Below are positions 13,156 to 21,699 of a DNA stretch of 24,379 bases, piece by piece. The notes under the pieces were generated by a model. The model saw nothing but the letters and a program-made list of their open reading frames with translations, was not told where the DNA came from and did no database searches. The translations under genes were made by a program, and so were the position numbers. The stretch comes from Bacteroidota bacterium. Its GTDB lineage: Bacteria; Bacteroidota; Bacteroidia; Chitinophagales; Chitinophagaceae. The stretch's first letter is position 1. Each line of letters opens with the position of its first letter. Where the stretch lies: assembly GCA_023392185.1 (NCBI GenBank), contig JAEVZP010000209.1:1-24379 (forward strand), in the 5' to 3' direction.

Positions 13156-14442
13156 TCAGAGCGGGGCGCGTGCGGGTGAAACAATCTGAACGGCGCTGTC
13201 GGGTTGATGCAGCGTAATGGCTAAGACGAAAGAAATCACAGAGATAATCAGCCCAAACATAAATACATAATACGCCCAGCGAATCAGCGTGTATTTGCGC
13301 TTCAATACCAACCCCAGGAAGTAAATATCTTTTACCAGCGAGCCATAGAGATATTCTTTATCGCCCAGCAACCGGTTCATGGCCCAGGCATATTCTTCGT
13401 AGCTGGTGCGATAAAAATTGCCGAAGAACAGCAGGTTTACCTTTTTGGCAATCACATCTTCCCGGGTAAAGGTGCCGGTCGTCAGATTGGGCAGTGTAGA
13501 AAAAATGGCCAGTACAATGGTGGCTACGCTCGACCCGAGGAAGATCATAGTCGGGACGGTCAAGTAGGTATCTACCTCCAGCCGGCGCAACAACACCGAC
13601 AAAATCACACCGATAATAATGGAGTTGACGGAAATGAGGATATTGGCTTTGCCGTCGGCCATATCGCTGAGACGCAGGTGGTTTTCGCTTGCCAGTTTCA
13701 GGCCGGTCTGGATGCCCCGGGCAATGAGGGTATCCTGCTTTTTGGCCTGGCGCAACCGTTCTTTCTCGTCTGCCGACGCAGCTTCTTTCTTTTTCTTATC
13801 CGCCTTTTCCAGGGCCATTTCCGGGTTTTCCTTTAGCGCCAGCTTTTCCTGCGTGCGCTTCAGGTTTTTGAGTTTGCCGTCGAAAAGCAGTTCCTGCGCG
13901 TGCGGACTGAAAAATGTATGCGTTTCCAGCAGATCCACCGTTTTGGCCGTCCAGTCTTTGGTCCATTCCGCCAATCCCCGCGCTTTCAGTTCTGCCTTTA
14001 CGGCTTTGTTGGTTTCTTTGAAATAAGGTGTTCCGAAGTGATAGGTATCCGCGTCGCAGAGCATGCCTTCGAGCAGGTTGGTCGGGCGCTGCGGCATTTT
14101 GGTTGCCATAATGCAACCGGCGACTTCATCAACAAAAGCGTCGTCCGGCGCTTTGTGGGTTTGGAAAAATTCCTTCATCGCCACTACCGAGCGCTCTTCA
14201 TGATCCTTTGGCGGCAGGCCGTCGAGCTGCCCTACGTCGTGAAACCAGGCAGACACAAATAGAATAGCGAAGGACCGGGAATCGATTTCTTCGGCAATGC
14301 CCAGTTCCTGCGCATGTTGCACAACTGCTTCGGTGTGTATCAGGTTGTGATACAGCAAGTCGGGGGTTTCTCTTTCGTGATATAAACCCCGGACATAATC
14401 TTCCACATCTTTGCGCAGTTGCGCATATTCCGGTGAATTCAT
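13156..14442 (-). CDS. HD-domain protein fused to a Pycsar-effector-type (DUF5706-like) membrane domain
   Basis: The 428-residue protein has two parts. Residues 1-190 form an HD phosphohydrolase domain with ligands H36 (NLIHTE), H68-D69 (AWFHDVG) and D130 (LCDADTYHFG). A charged coiled-coil linker (about 195-245) follows. Residues 250-420 match the Pycsar TM effector type: LSDMADGKANILISVNSIII (258-277) runs into TM1 (268-285), TM2 is at about 298-316, then a soluble stretch with YRTSYEEYAWAMNRLLGDKEY, and a last TM at about 395-418. In Pycsar systems such effectors are triggered by cCMP or cUMP to damage the membrane. A class III cyclase gene follows 9 bp downstream. The HD domain could hydrolyse the messenger or another nucleotide; this is inference. 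Confidence 0.88.
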   Translation of the reverse strand: MNSPEYAQLRKDVEDYVRGLYHERETPDLLYHNLIHTEAVVQHAQELGIAEEIDSRSFAILFVSAWFHDVGQLDGLPPKDHEERSVVAMKEFFQTHKAPDDAFVDEVAGCIMATKMPQRPTNLLEGMLCDADTYHFGTPYFKETNKAVKAELKARGLAEWTKDWTAKTVDLLETHTFFSPHAQELLFDGKLKNLKRTQEKLALKENPEMALEKADKKKKEAASADEKERLRQAKKQDTLIARGIQTGLKLASENHLRLSDMADGKANILISVNSIIIGVILSVLLRRLEVDTYLTVPTMIFLGSSVATIVLAIFSTLPNLTTGTFTREDVIAKKVNLLFFGNFYRTSYEEYAWAMNRLLGDKEYLYGSLVKDIYFLGLVLKRKYTLIRWAYYVFMFGLIISVISFVLAITLHQPDSAVQIVSPARAPL

Positions 14443-14450
14443 AAGTACAA

Positions 14451-17400
14451 TCAGAAAGTCAGATTAAAACGCGTGCCGATAGTGATATTGTAAAGTGTTT
14501 CTTCTTCCGAAAAGGCTACCGTTCCGGAAACCAGCACCAGGTTAAACGGCGTATAATAAAAACCAGCCCCCGGTGTAAAATGCCATTTGGCAGACGGATC
14601 GTTGTGCACCCACACGCGCCCCACATCCCCAAAACCCACCACGCCGAGCGAGCCGGGCAGGATATAAGAGTTGACAGTCAAAAGCTTCACCCGGGCTTCC
14701 AGACTGCCGTAAGCCATTGCTTCTCCGCTGAAACGGTTGCGACGGAAGCCCCGCAGATAATTGTTTTGGCCCAGACCAAGCGCCTGAAAATATTCGTAGT
14801 TCTTGCTGAATATTTTACCACCGCCCAGCCGCATAACGGCTACAAACTTGGCCGGATCGCTGAGGGCTGCATAGATATTCATCTCGCTTGTAAGCGAAGT
14901 GATAGGTTTGGCATCGCCCGACACGCCCGCCATACTCATGAAAGTAGTGTTCCAGTCGATGCCGCGGGTGGGAAACAGGGTATTTCCGATATTATTGACA
15001 GTCATAATCGCCTTGCCACCGAAATACGTTTTGTCGCGATACACCGAATTATCGAGTCCGATCAGCGTCGGATTTTCAAGGATTTTATCTTCATTGCGGT
15101 ACGGCCGGTTCCAGTAGTGATACACGGTAGGCCCCAAAGAAAGGGAAAGTACATTGCTGAAAAGGCGGCGGCGTAAAAGCAAATCGCCGGAAGCAAAATT
15201 GTAACGGGTCCGGTAAAAATTAATGTCTTTTCCCGGGGCGATTTTGGTTTCGTTGCCCAATCCATAGAAATTATCCAGTGTAGGTGTGTGCAGGTTCAGG
15301 TTCACTACCAGGTCGTTATAGCGCAATAGGTGCACAAACTCCCCCCGGTAGTTGACGCGCAGCGCTTTTTCGCGCAGGGCCGTCAGGGCGGTCAGGCTGT
15401 GCAGCCGTTGAAAAGGATCTTTCCGGAAACCATACTTCACACTTTTAATACCGCCGCCTATCAGCAGGCCGTCTTCCTGATTGAAAGATGCGCTGATTGC
15501 CGGGAAAGAAGTCTCGTCGTAGCGAAAGGAACGATAGTCAAAATCGTTAACGAGCGGGTTGTCGGAGAAACGCAGATCAGTCCTGCGGGTCGAAAGCACC
15601 TGATTCTTTTCGCCGTTAAAATCGTAAATAAAATTCTTTATACTTCCGCGCACATCAAATGTATCAGAACCTTTGCCGCCGATCATGCGAATCTTCATCC
15701 GCCGCGATTGTACGCTCTCGTCGATGATAAATTTATCGCGACTGTTGAACCCATAAAGTCGTATTTCTTCCGTGATTTTGGGATTAACGAAGCGATCATA
15801 GGAAACAAAACCAGTGTCGATCCCGTTTTTCTTCATTTTAAATACCCGAATCCGGAAGGCGGTATCGCCGGATGCTTTTACTTCAAAAATCTCGTCCTGC
15901 TGCGAGCCCAGTACATCCACATACTGCGACAGAAAACGCTGGTAAGCAATACCTTCTTTCATCATTTGCGCCTTGCGGGCTTTGAGCTTTTCCTCAATCA
16001 GCGGTCCGGAAATAGCATAAATTTCCGGCGGAAACCGGCGCACGGCAGCTTCAATCACCGAGTCGGTAATGGCTGCATCAAATTCCTCCAAAGCAGCGCG
16101 CCAGTCTTGCTCGCTCAGGCCGGCCATGAAAATGCGGTCAAAAAACCGGGCATTAAAACCCAGATATTTGGTTTGGCGCATCTTGTGTTTAAAACCGGAA
16201 AACTGTGGCAAGACCTGATACGCCACTACATTGAGCAGCAAGCCATTGTTGTTGAAAAACACCTGGTCCCGGTCGCGGGGAATGGGAATGTAACTTTTGC
16301 CTTTTCCGGTATCCAGCGTGGCAAAGCGCCATTGATCGAAGTGGCGATCCCAGTCGCCGATAAAAATATCGAGCAGCCGGGCTCGCAACACGGTTTTCTC
16401 GTCCACAATGTGGTCGGCTTCTTCAATGATTTTATTGAAAATTTTGTCTGTGCTGCGCGTCCGCACTTCTTCGGCCACCGGGGCCCGCTCTTCGAGCAAA
16501 CAGACCTGATTGGCAAAAAGATTCCGGTAATAGCCCAGGTTTTCATCATTACCCACAAACACAATCTCGGGTTTGGTATGGATTACGTCGAGCGCCGTCG
16601 CCAGCGGCGGCACGGCCAGTGCTCCATACGGATGACTCGAAGAAATGACATCCTGCACCAGTTTGCGCGCGAAAGTGCCCTGTAACCCTTCCGGCAATAC
16701 GCTTTCCGGGTCTTTGTCCACCGTGCGCAGCACCCACTCGCGGCCCGAGGAATCTACCAGTCGTAAAGAGCGGGTCTGCATGCCACCTCCCCGTTTCACG
16801 ATGCGCATGCCTCCTTTTTCTTCTTTGATTTTAAACACCCGCATCTTCACCGGCGTACTCCATTCTTTCCGGTAATTATCTCCTAAAACAAAACGCTTCC
16901 AGGGCCCGGCATTCTGATACAGATTGCTGGCCTTCACCAGCACGCTGTCTTTAAAAGACGCTTCGGGAAGGGTATTGTTTTCCGGCGCCTTTAGTTCCGG
17001 AAGTTTAGAAAAATCAGTCAGAAGCGAATCATAAAAAGCCAAGCGCTGACCGGATCCGTCGGCTTTCACAGTATGAAACTGCACATCCGAGGTTTTGTCT
17101 TTATAAACCGTCACCACCACATAGCCCAGCGAGTCGGCTACGTAATCCGACTGCCGGGAGTCTGAAACACGGGTACGCTTACAGCCGGAACCACTCACAA
17201 TAAAAGATGCTGCGCTGTCTTTAAAATACTGAAGTGCATGCTCGTGTCCGGCCAGGAAAACCGGATTGGGATGCTGCCGGATAATCGGCTCTACCTGCTC
17301 AATCATGCTGGCATAATTGGGGTGTTTCATATCCTGCGTGGTGCCGAAAACACTGCGCGTGATAGGATACACTGAGCCGAGAATGGGCAGCGGGATATAA

Positions 17401-18125
17401 AACTTCGGGTTGATGTCGGTAAACGGAAAGACGTGCTGCTTCCAGGTATAATAACCGCCATGCTGACCATTGCTGCGAAACGGGTGGTGACAGGCAAAAA
17501 GCAGCAACTTTTCTTCGTTTTTGGTGACAATGCTTTTGAGTTCATCAAGCACCTGCAGCTTCGTTTTGGAGTCGCAATCGCTTTCGAGGCCGGGCTTTTC
17601 GAAGTTGTGAAGCCACCACTGGCTGTCCATAATCACCAGCACGGTGTTCTCCCCGATTTCCACCACTTCCGGGCCGGGACAGCCGCCTTCGGGCAGAAAA
17701 TGGACTTTCCGGTCAGATTGTGTGTTGATATACCGTTGCTGGCGCATCAGGGCACCATAGCCGGTGGGTTTTCCGTTTTCCCAGTCGTGGTTTCCGGGAA
17801 TAAAATACACCGGGGCGGGCGTGCCGTCGGCAATGGCAATCTGGCTGTCGAGCACCGCGCGGTATTTGGCATAGCCCAGCGCCTGTTCGTCGGGCAGTCC
17901 ATGGCGGTACAGATTATCGCCCAGAAAAACCACCGTTGTGTTGGAGTCGAAAGGAATGGTTTGCCGTGCCGCACGCATCACCACCGAACTGCCGTTTACC
18001 AGTGCGCCGGCATCTCCGATAAAGATAACCCGGGATTCTACCTCGGCATTGCGCTGAGGCAGCGTTTCCTGCGCCCCGACCCACACCGGCAGAAGAAGGC
18101 TCAGAAGTAAAAAAAGTCTTTTCAT
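14451..18125 (-). CDS. Calcineurin-like phosphoesterase / kinase-like / Omp85 (BamA-type) barrel fusion, outer membrane
   Basis: The 1224-residue protein has a Sec signal peptide (MKRLFLLLSLLLPVWVGAQ). A metallophosphoesterase domain (about 30-320) has the complete ligand set: GDAG (D38), GDN (D70, N71), GNHDWENG (N112, H113), ACHHPF (H213) and GHEH (H294, H296). A middle region (about 430-640) has IFIGDWDRHFDQWRF (588-601) and PIPRDRDQVFF (614-624), resembling the catalytic and metal loops of atypical kinases. The last 370 or so residues are amphipathic beta strands of an Omp85/surface-antigen barrel with LPTRGIDWNT and GLGQNNYLRGF, ending in Phe as outer-membrane barrels do. The start codon overlaps the upstream stop by 4 bp and the HD gene begins 8 bp downstream. 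Substrate and cargo are unknown. Confidence 0.9.
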   Translation of the reverse strand: MKRLFLLLSLLLPVWVGAQETLPQRNAEVESRVIFIGDAGALVNGSSVVMRAARQTIPFDSNTTVVFLGDNLYRHGLPDEQALGYAKYRAVLDSQIAIADGTPAPVYFIPGNHDWENGKPTGYGALMRQQRYINTQSDRKVHFLPEGGCPGPEVVEIGENTVLVIMDSQWWLHNFEKPGLESDCDSKTKLQVLDELKSIVTKNEEKLLLFACHHPFRSNGQHGGYYTWKQHVFPFTDINPKFYIPLPILGSVYPITRSVFGTTQDMKHPNYASMIEQVEPIIRQHPNPVFLAGHEHALQYFKDSAASFIVSGSGCKRTRVSDSRQSDYVADSLGYVVVTVYKDKTSDVQFHTVKADGSGQRLAFYDSLLTDFSKLPELKAPENNTLPEASFKDSVLVKASNLYQNAGPWKRFVLGDNYRKEWSTPVKMRVFKIKEEKGGMRIVKRGGGMQTRSLRLVDSSGREWVLRTVDKDPESVLPEGLQGTFARKLVQDVISSSHPYGALAVPPLATALDVIHTKPEIVFVGNDENLGYYRNLFANQVCLLEERAPVAEEVRTRSTDKIFNKIIEEADHIVDEKTVLRARLLDIFIGDWDRHFDQWRFATLDTGKGKSYIPIPRDRDQVFFNNNGLLLNVVAYQVLPQFSGFKHKMRQTKYLGFNARFFDRIFMAGLSEQDWRAALEEFDAAITDSVIEAAVRRFPPEIYAISGPLIEEKLKARKAQMMKEGIAYQRFLSQYVDVLGSQQDEIFEVKASGDTAFRIRVFKMKKNGIDTGFVSYDRFVNPKITEEIRLYGFNSRDKFIIDESVQSRRMKIRMIGGKGSDTFDVRGSIKNFIYDFNGEKNQVLSTRRTDLRFSDNPLVNDFDYRSFRYDETSFPAISASFNQEDGLLIGGGIKSVKYGFRKDPFQRLHSLTALTALREKALRVNYRGEFVHLLRYNDLVVNLNLHTPTLDNFYGLGNETKIAPGKDINFYRTRYNFASGDLLLRRRLFSNVLSLSLGPTVYHYWNRPYRNEDKILENPTLIGLDNSVYRDKTYFGGKAIMTVNNIGNTLFPTRGIDWNTTFMSMAGVSGDAKPITSLTSEMNIYAALSDPAKFVAVMRLGGGKIFSKNYEYFQALGLGQNNYLRGFRRNRFSGEAMAYGSLEARVKLLTVNSYILPGSLGVVGFGDVGRVWVHNDPSAKWHFTPGAGFYYTPFNLVLVSGTVAFSEEETLYNITIGTRFNLTF

Positions 18126-19015
18126 CGGGGAGTCTCGGGTCTGGTGTATTTATAAATCAGAATATCGGCCACACCTACATCTGCGGCTTCGTTGGAAATA
18201 AACATAGTGCCGTCCGGGGCAAAGGCAATGCCTTCGGGTTGCTTGTGATAAACGGGCGGCAACAGATACACTTCCTGGGTGCGCCCCTGCCGGTCGGTCA
18301 CCACCAACAGCTTGTTCACGGCCGAGATGATGAACAACTTTCCGGTGAGCGGATGAACCGCTGCGGCACTGGGCTTGAACTTCATGCTTTTCTGTCCCAT
18401 AGCCCCGGCGATGCCTTCGGCGTCAATCGTCATTTCGGCGGCTTCAAAAAGGCGCGTCTCCGGATCGAAGCGGTAAGTACTGACGTGTTTTTTCTTGTCC
18501 TGCGGACAGTCTTTACAAATTAAAACCAGCTTTCGCAATTCCGGTTCATAATACAGCGATTCAAATTCGGCACCGCTCACCAGGTTCATCGGGTATTCGG
18601 CGCCCTGCACTTTTCCGGAATCGGTGAAGTTGAAAACAGCAATATTGCCATTGCTTTTAAGCACATAAAACTTGTTGTCGTTCAAGACAATGTCTTCATA
18701 GTCACCAGCATTACCGAAGCGCCACCGTTCGATATTTTCCTGCTGAAAAGGTTTTATTTTATACAACAACCCAACCTCATCCTGAATGGCAAAAAGCGCC
18801 TGATCTTCTGCATGATAGGCAATGCCGGAGATCTCGTCCAGTTCGATCGGCAGTTTTTTCTGCTCCGGCTCACCCAGCTCATAGCCCTTGGGCGACGGAT
18901 ACACTTTCCGGGGCGGTTCGTTGCAGGCCAGCAGGCTTAGCGTAAGCAGTCCGGACAGCACAAAAACCGGAAATTTCCGGAAATATTGAAAGAGAAATTC
19001 AGCATTTAAGGCCAT
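18122..19015 (-). CDS. SdiA-regulated-family beta-propeller lipoprotein
   Basis: The 297-residue protein has an N-terminal signal with lipobox LSLLAC (Cys31). The rest is a beta-propeller-like repeat domain of the SdiA-regulated type, with ELDEISGIAYHAEDQALFAI (58-77) near the start, AGDYEDIVL, VSGAEFESLYYEPELRKLVL, and PEGIAFAPDGTMFISNEA near the end. The repeated pattern of E-[DGS]-[IL] followed by a hydrophobic strand is typical. The family name comes from an E. coli gene regulated by SdiA and says little about function; a periplasmic or surface scaffold or enzyme role is possible. The last 4 bases overlap the start of the phosphoesterase-barrel gene, so translation is probably coupled. 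This is the first gene of the operon that ends in the cyclase. Confidence 0.85.
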   Translation of the reverse strand: MALNAEFLFQYFRKFPVFVLSGLLTLSLLACNEPPRKVYPSPKGYELGEPEQKKLPIELDEISGIAYHAEDQALFAIQDEVGLLYKIKPFQQENIERWRFGNAGDYEDIVLNDNKFYVLKSNGNIAVFNFTDSGKVQGAEYPMNLVSGAEFESLYYEPELRKLVLICKDCPQDKKKHVSTYRFDPETRLFEAAEMTIDAEGIAGAMGQKSMKFKPSAAAVHPLTGKLFIISAVNKLLVVTDRQGRTQEVYLLPPVYHKQPEGIAFAPDGTMFISNEAADVGVADILIYKYTRPETPR

Positions 19016-19190
19016 AAAAGAATGTACTGCAAAACCGGTTTTACAAAACTGATGCCTTCAAGGAAAAGTACTACCAAAATGACACAGAACAGAAGGCGGA
19101 CCGCCCTATCAGCAGGCCCTTACACAGATTGAAATTCGTGCCTGCAGCTGCGCGTGTTATTTTTACGCCCACGCTTCTCTTCCTTTTTTT
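19016..19190. promoter_or_regulatory. Divergent promoter region for the cyclase operon and the HlyD-type adaptor gene
   Basis: These 175 bp separate two divergent transcription units and must carry both promoters. A TATTTTTA box at 19158-19165, 25 bp before the plus-strand ATG, matches the Bacteroidota -7 element (TAnnTTTG) at all but the last base, but the expected TTTG at about -33 is not at the right distance. On the minus strand no convincing pair was found. A short pyrimidine-rich tract precedes the ATG at 19191. Confidence 0.35.
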
Positions 19191-20537
19191 ATGAAACGCA
19201 GAAAAACCCTCTGGATCGTTTCCGGAATGCTCCTCCTTCTGATCATCATTATTGCCATTGGGCGCTCCGGTGGCGATGCCGGTGTGAAGGTGGCCGTAGA
19301 AGCTGCCGGCCCACACACGATTGTGGAAACGGTGACGGCCAGCGGCAAGATTTTTCCGGAACAGGAAGTAAAAATCTCCCCCGAAGTAAGCGGCGAAATC
19401 ATTGAGCTGCGGGTAAAGGAAGGCGATAGCGTTACTGCCGGACAACTGCTTGCCCGCATCAACCCCGCTACTTACAGCAGCATGGTAAATCAGGCGCAGG
19501 CATCCGTTTCGCAAAGCCGGGCTACCGTTGCCGCTGGTCGCGAGCAGGCGGCACAGGCCAAAGCACAAATGGAGCAGGCACGCGCTACTTACAATCGCAA
19601 CCAGCAGCTTTTCCGGGAAAAAGTGATTTCAGCGCAGGAATTTGAGACGGCTGAAGCCGCTTACAAATCCGCCAAAGCTTCTTTCGAAGCAGCGCAGGCA
19701 CAGGTTTCCGGCGGACGATTTGGGGTAGAAGGCGCCTCGGCCAACCTGGCACAGGCGCAGGCCAACCTCCGGAAAACAACGCTTTTTGCGCCGGTTTCCG
19801 GAATTATTGCCGCGCTCAACGTAAAACTGGGTGAGCGCGTCGTAGGAACGGCTCAAATGGCCGGGACGGAAATGATGACCATTGCCAACCTGGGGCGCAT
19901 GGAAGTGCGTGTGGATGTAAGCGAAACCGAGATTGCGAAGGTCAAAACAGGTGATTCGGTGCACATTGAAGCCGACGCCTACCGGGGCCGGAAATTTTAT
20001 GGCGTGGTAAGCAGCGTAAGCGTTTCGAGCAAAAGCGCCGGCGGACTGGGAGCGGCTTCAGGCAGCACCGATCAGGTAACCAACTACACGGTGCGCATCC
20101 TTATCACTTCCCCCACAACAGCTTCCGGAATCAATAATAGTGAAACCCCACAGCTTCCCATTGTTTTCAAACCGGGCATGAGCGCTTCGGTGGATATCCT
20201 CACCCGCCGGGAGCGCGACGCGCTGGCCGTGCCGGTCAATGCCGTCACGACCCGCGATTATCCCGACAGCCTCGTCAAAAAAGGAGCGGCACCGCGACAG
20301 GCCCGTCAGGTGGTTTTTGTAGTGGATAAAAATTCCGGAAAAGTGACCCTGCGCGATGTGCAGACCGGCATCCAGGACAATAATTATCTGCAAATCGTAT
20401 CGGGCCTGAAAGCCGGCGAAGAAGTAGTGGTAGCGCCGTACAGCGCCATAGCCCGGACGCTGAAAAACGACTCGAAAGTACAGGTCGTTAAAAAGGAATC
20501 GCTTTTTGGCGAAGACAAAGGCGAGGGAACTAAATAG
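19191..20537 (+). CDS. Periplasmic adaptor subunit, MacA/HlyD family, membrane-anchored
   Basis: The 448-residue protein has an uncleaved N-terminal TM anchor (residues 7-23, rich in Leu and Ile). A lipoyl-like half-motif follows (KISPEVSGEIIELRVKEGDS, about 62-81), then a long helical hairpin of Ala/Gln heptads (about 100-195) and the second half (LFAPVSGIIAALNVKLGERV). Beta-barrel (MEVRVDVSETEIAKVKTGDS) and membrane-proximal (GLKAGEEVVVAPYSAIARTL) domains complete it. This is the order seen in MacA-type adaptors that join an ABC or RND exporter to an outer-membrane channel. The neighbours are gpsA downstream and the divergent cyclase operon upstream, so no cognate permease or ATPase is visible. 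The start ATG encodes MKRRK, a good positive-inside anchor. Confidence 0.92.
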   Translation: MKRRKTLWIVSGMLLLLIIIIAIGRSGGDAGVKVAVEAAGPHTIVETVTASGKIFPEQEVKISPEVSGEIIELRVKEGDSVTAGQLLARINPATYSSMVNQAQASVSQSRATVAAGREQAAQAKAQMEQARATYNRNQQLFREKVISAQEFETAEAAYKSAKASFEAAQAQVSGGRFGVEGASANLAQAQANLRKTTLFAPVSGIIAALNVKLGERVVGTAQMAGTEMMTIANLGRMEVRVDVSETEIAKVKTGDSVHIEADAYRGRKFYGVVSSVSVSSKSAGGLGAASGSTDQVTNYTVRILITSPTTASGINNSETPQLPIVFKPGMSASVDILTRRERDALAVPVNAVTTRDYPDSLVKKGAAPRQARQVVFVVDKNSGKVTLRDVQTGIQDNNYLQIVSGLKAGEEVVVAPYSAIARTLKNDSKVQVVKKESLFGEDKGEGTK

Positions 20538-20650
20538 CTTTTGCGATTTTCCCAAAACCGGGTTTGAGGCTGTGGAAGCGGAGACCCGGAAAGCATTTTG
20601 TATTCTTATAAAAATCCACCCCCAGAATTCAGACTTTAAAGGAATCGAAT

Positions 20651-21667
20651 ATGGCGCTTTTAGGAACCGTAGGTATTATTGGAAATGGCAGCTTCGGCAC
20701 TGCTCTGGCGAAAGTTTTGACGGATAATGGCCGGAAAATCCATTGGTGGATGCGCAATGAAGAAGCGGTGCAATACCTGCTGGAGAAACACCACAACCAG
20801 TCTTACATGCCCGGCATTCACTTTGCGCCGGATGCGCTTTTTCCTACAGCCAACCTGGAAAGCGTTTTACACCAGTGCGATTCGGTGGTTTTTGCAGTTC
20901 CTTCTGCCTATGCTTCAGACGTGATCGGCCGTGCCGATGCTATGCTTTGGCAAAAGCCCCATATGATCTCCGCTATTAAAGGCATCCTGCCCGGAACCGG
21001 TCGGTTGCTCAACGATTATCTGGCCCACCACTGCAGTTTTGATATTGGTAAGTATGTGGCCATTACCGGTCCCTGTCATGCCGAGGAAGTCGCGCAGGAG
21101 CGGCTGAGTTACCTCACTTTTTCCGGCCTGGATAACACCCTGACCGAATCGGTGGCTGGTGCTTTTGCGACACCTTATATGCGCACTAAATTCAACAAAG
21201 ACGTGTGGGGCGCACAGTTTGCTGCCGTGCTCAAAAACATCTACGCGGTTGGGGCCGGTATCGCTCATGGGCTGGACTATGGCGACAACTTCATGGCGGT
21301 TTACATCACGGCTTGCTTCCGGGAAATGCACAAGTTTGTGAAGAAACATTTCCGGAAACTGCACCCCGAAGAAGCCCTGCCCGACTTCCTCACCAGTGCC
21401 TACCTCGGCGATTTGCTCGTGACCTGCTACTCGCTTCACAGCCGCAACCGCGCGTTTGGGTTAATGGTCGGCAAAGGCTACAGTGTAAAAGCCGCCCAGC
21501 TGGAGATGAATATGGTAGCCGAAGGCTACTACGCCTCGCAGGGCATGATGCAGGTAGCTGCCGACAGCGGCATCAAACTTCCGATTGCTTCGCTGATCTA
21601 TAAAGTCCTTTGGGAAAGCGCGCCGGCCCGGGCTGCTTTCCGGAAAATGGAAGAAAAAATCGGGTAA
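20651..21667 (+). CDS. gpsA: NAD(P)H-dependent glycerol-3-phosphate dehydrogenase
   Basis: The 338-residue protein has the dinucleotide-binding loop GIIGNGSFGTALA (8-20), VVFAVPSAY (79-87) and SAIKG with catalytic K110. ITGPCHAEEVAQER (138-151) follows, then the second catalytic Lys in AAVLKNIYAVGAGIAHGLDYGDN (K195) and LGDLLVTCYSLHSRNRAFG. Length and motif order match GpsA. It reduces dihydroxyacetone phosphate to sn-glycerol 3-phosphate, the backbone for phospholipid synthesis, in the cytoplasm. Phe15 replaces the more usual Trp in GSWGTA, as is common in Bacteroidota. It is 113 bp after the adaptor gene and 32 bp before the next gene, which may be co-transcribed. Confidence 0.95.
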   Translation: MALLGTVGIIGNGSFGTALAKVLTDNGRKIHWWMRNEEAVQYLLEKHHNQSYMPGIHFAPDALFPTANLESVLHQCDSVVFAVPSAYASDVIGRADAMLWQKPHMISAIKGILPGTGRLLNDYLAHHCSFDIGKYVAITGPCHAEEVAQERLSYLTFSGLDNTLTESVAGAFATPYMRTKFNKDVWGAQFAAVLKNIYAVGAGIAHGLDYGDNFMAVYITACFREMHKFVKKHFRKLHPEEALPDFLTSAYLGDLLVTCYSLHSRNRAFGLMVGKGYSVKAAQLEMNMVAEGYYASQGMMQVAADSGIKLPIASLIYKVLWESAPARAAFRKMEEKIG

Positions 21668-21699
21668 ATAACCGTTTGGTTGAGATGGCCATTTTGTAC

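Noticed and set aside
15330..16685. Plus-strand open frame of about 450 codons opposite the phosphoesterase-barrel gene
   Set aside because: The minus-strand protein has domain motifs throughout, and the plus-strand frame shows none and has no plausible leader.
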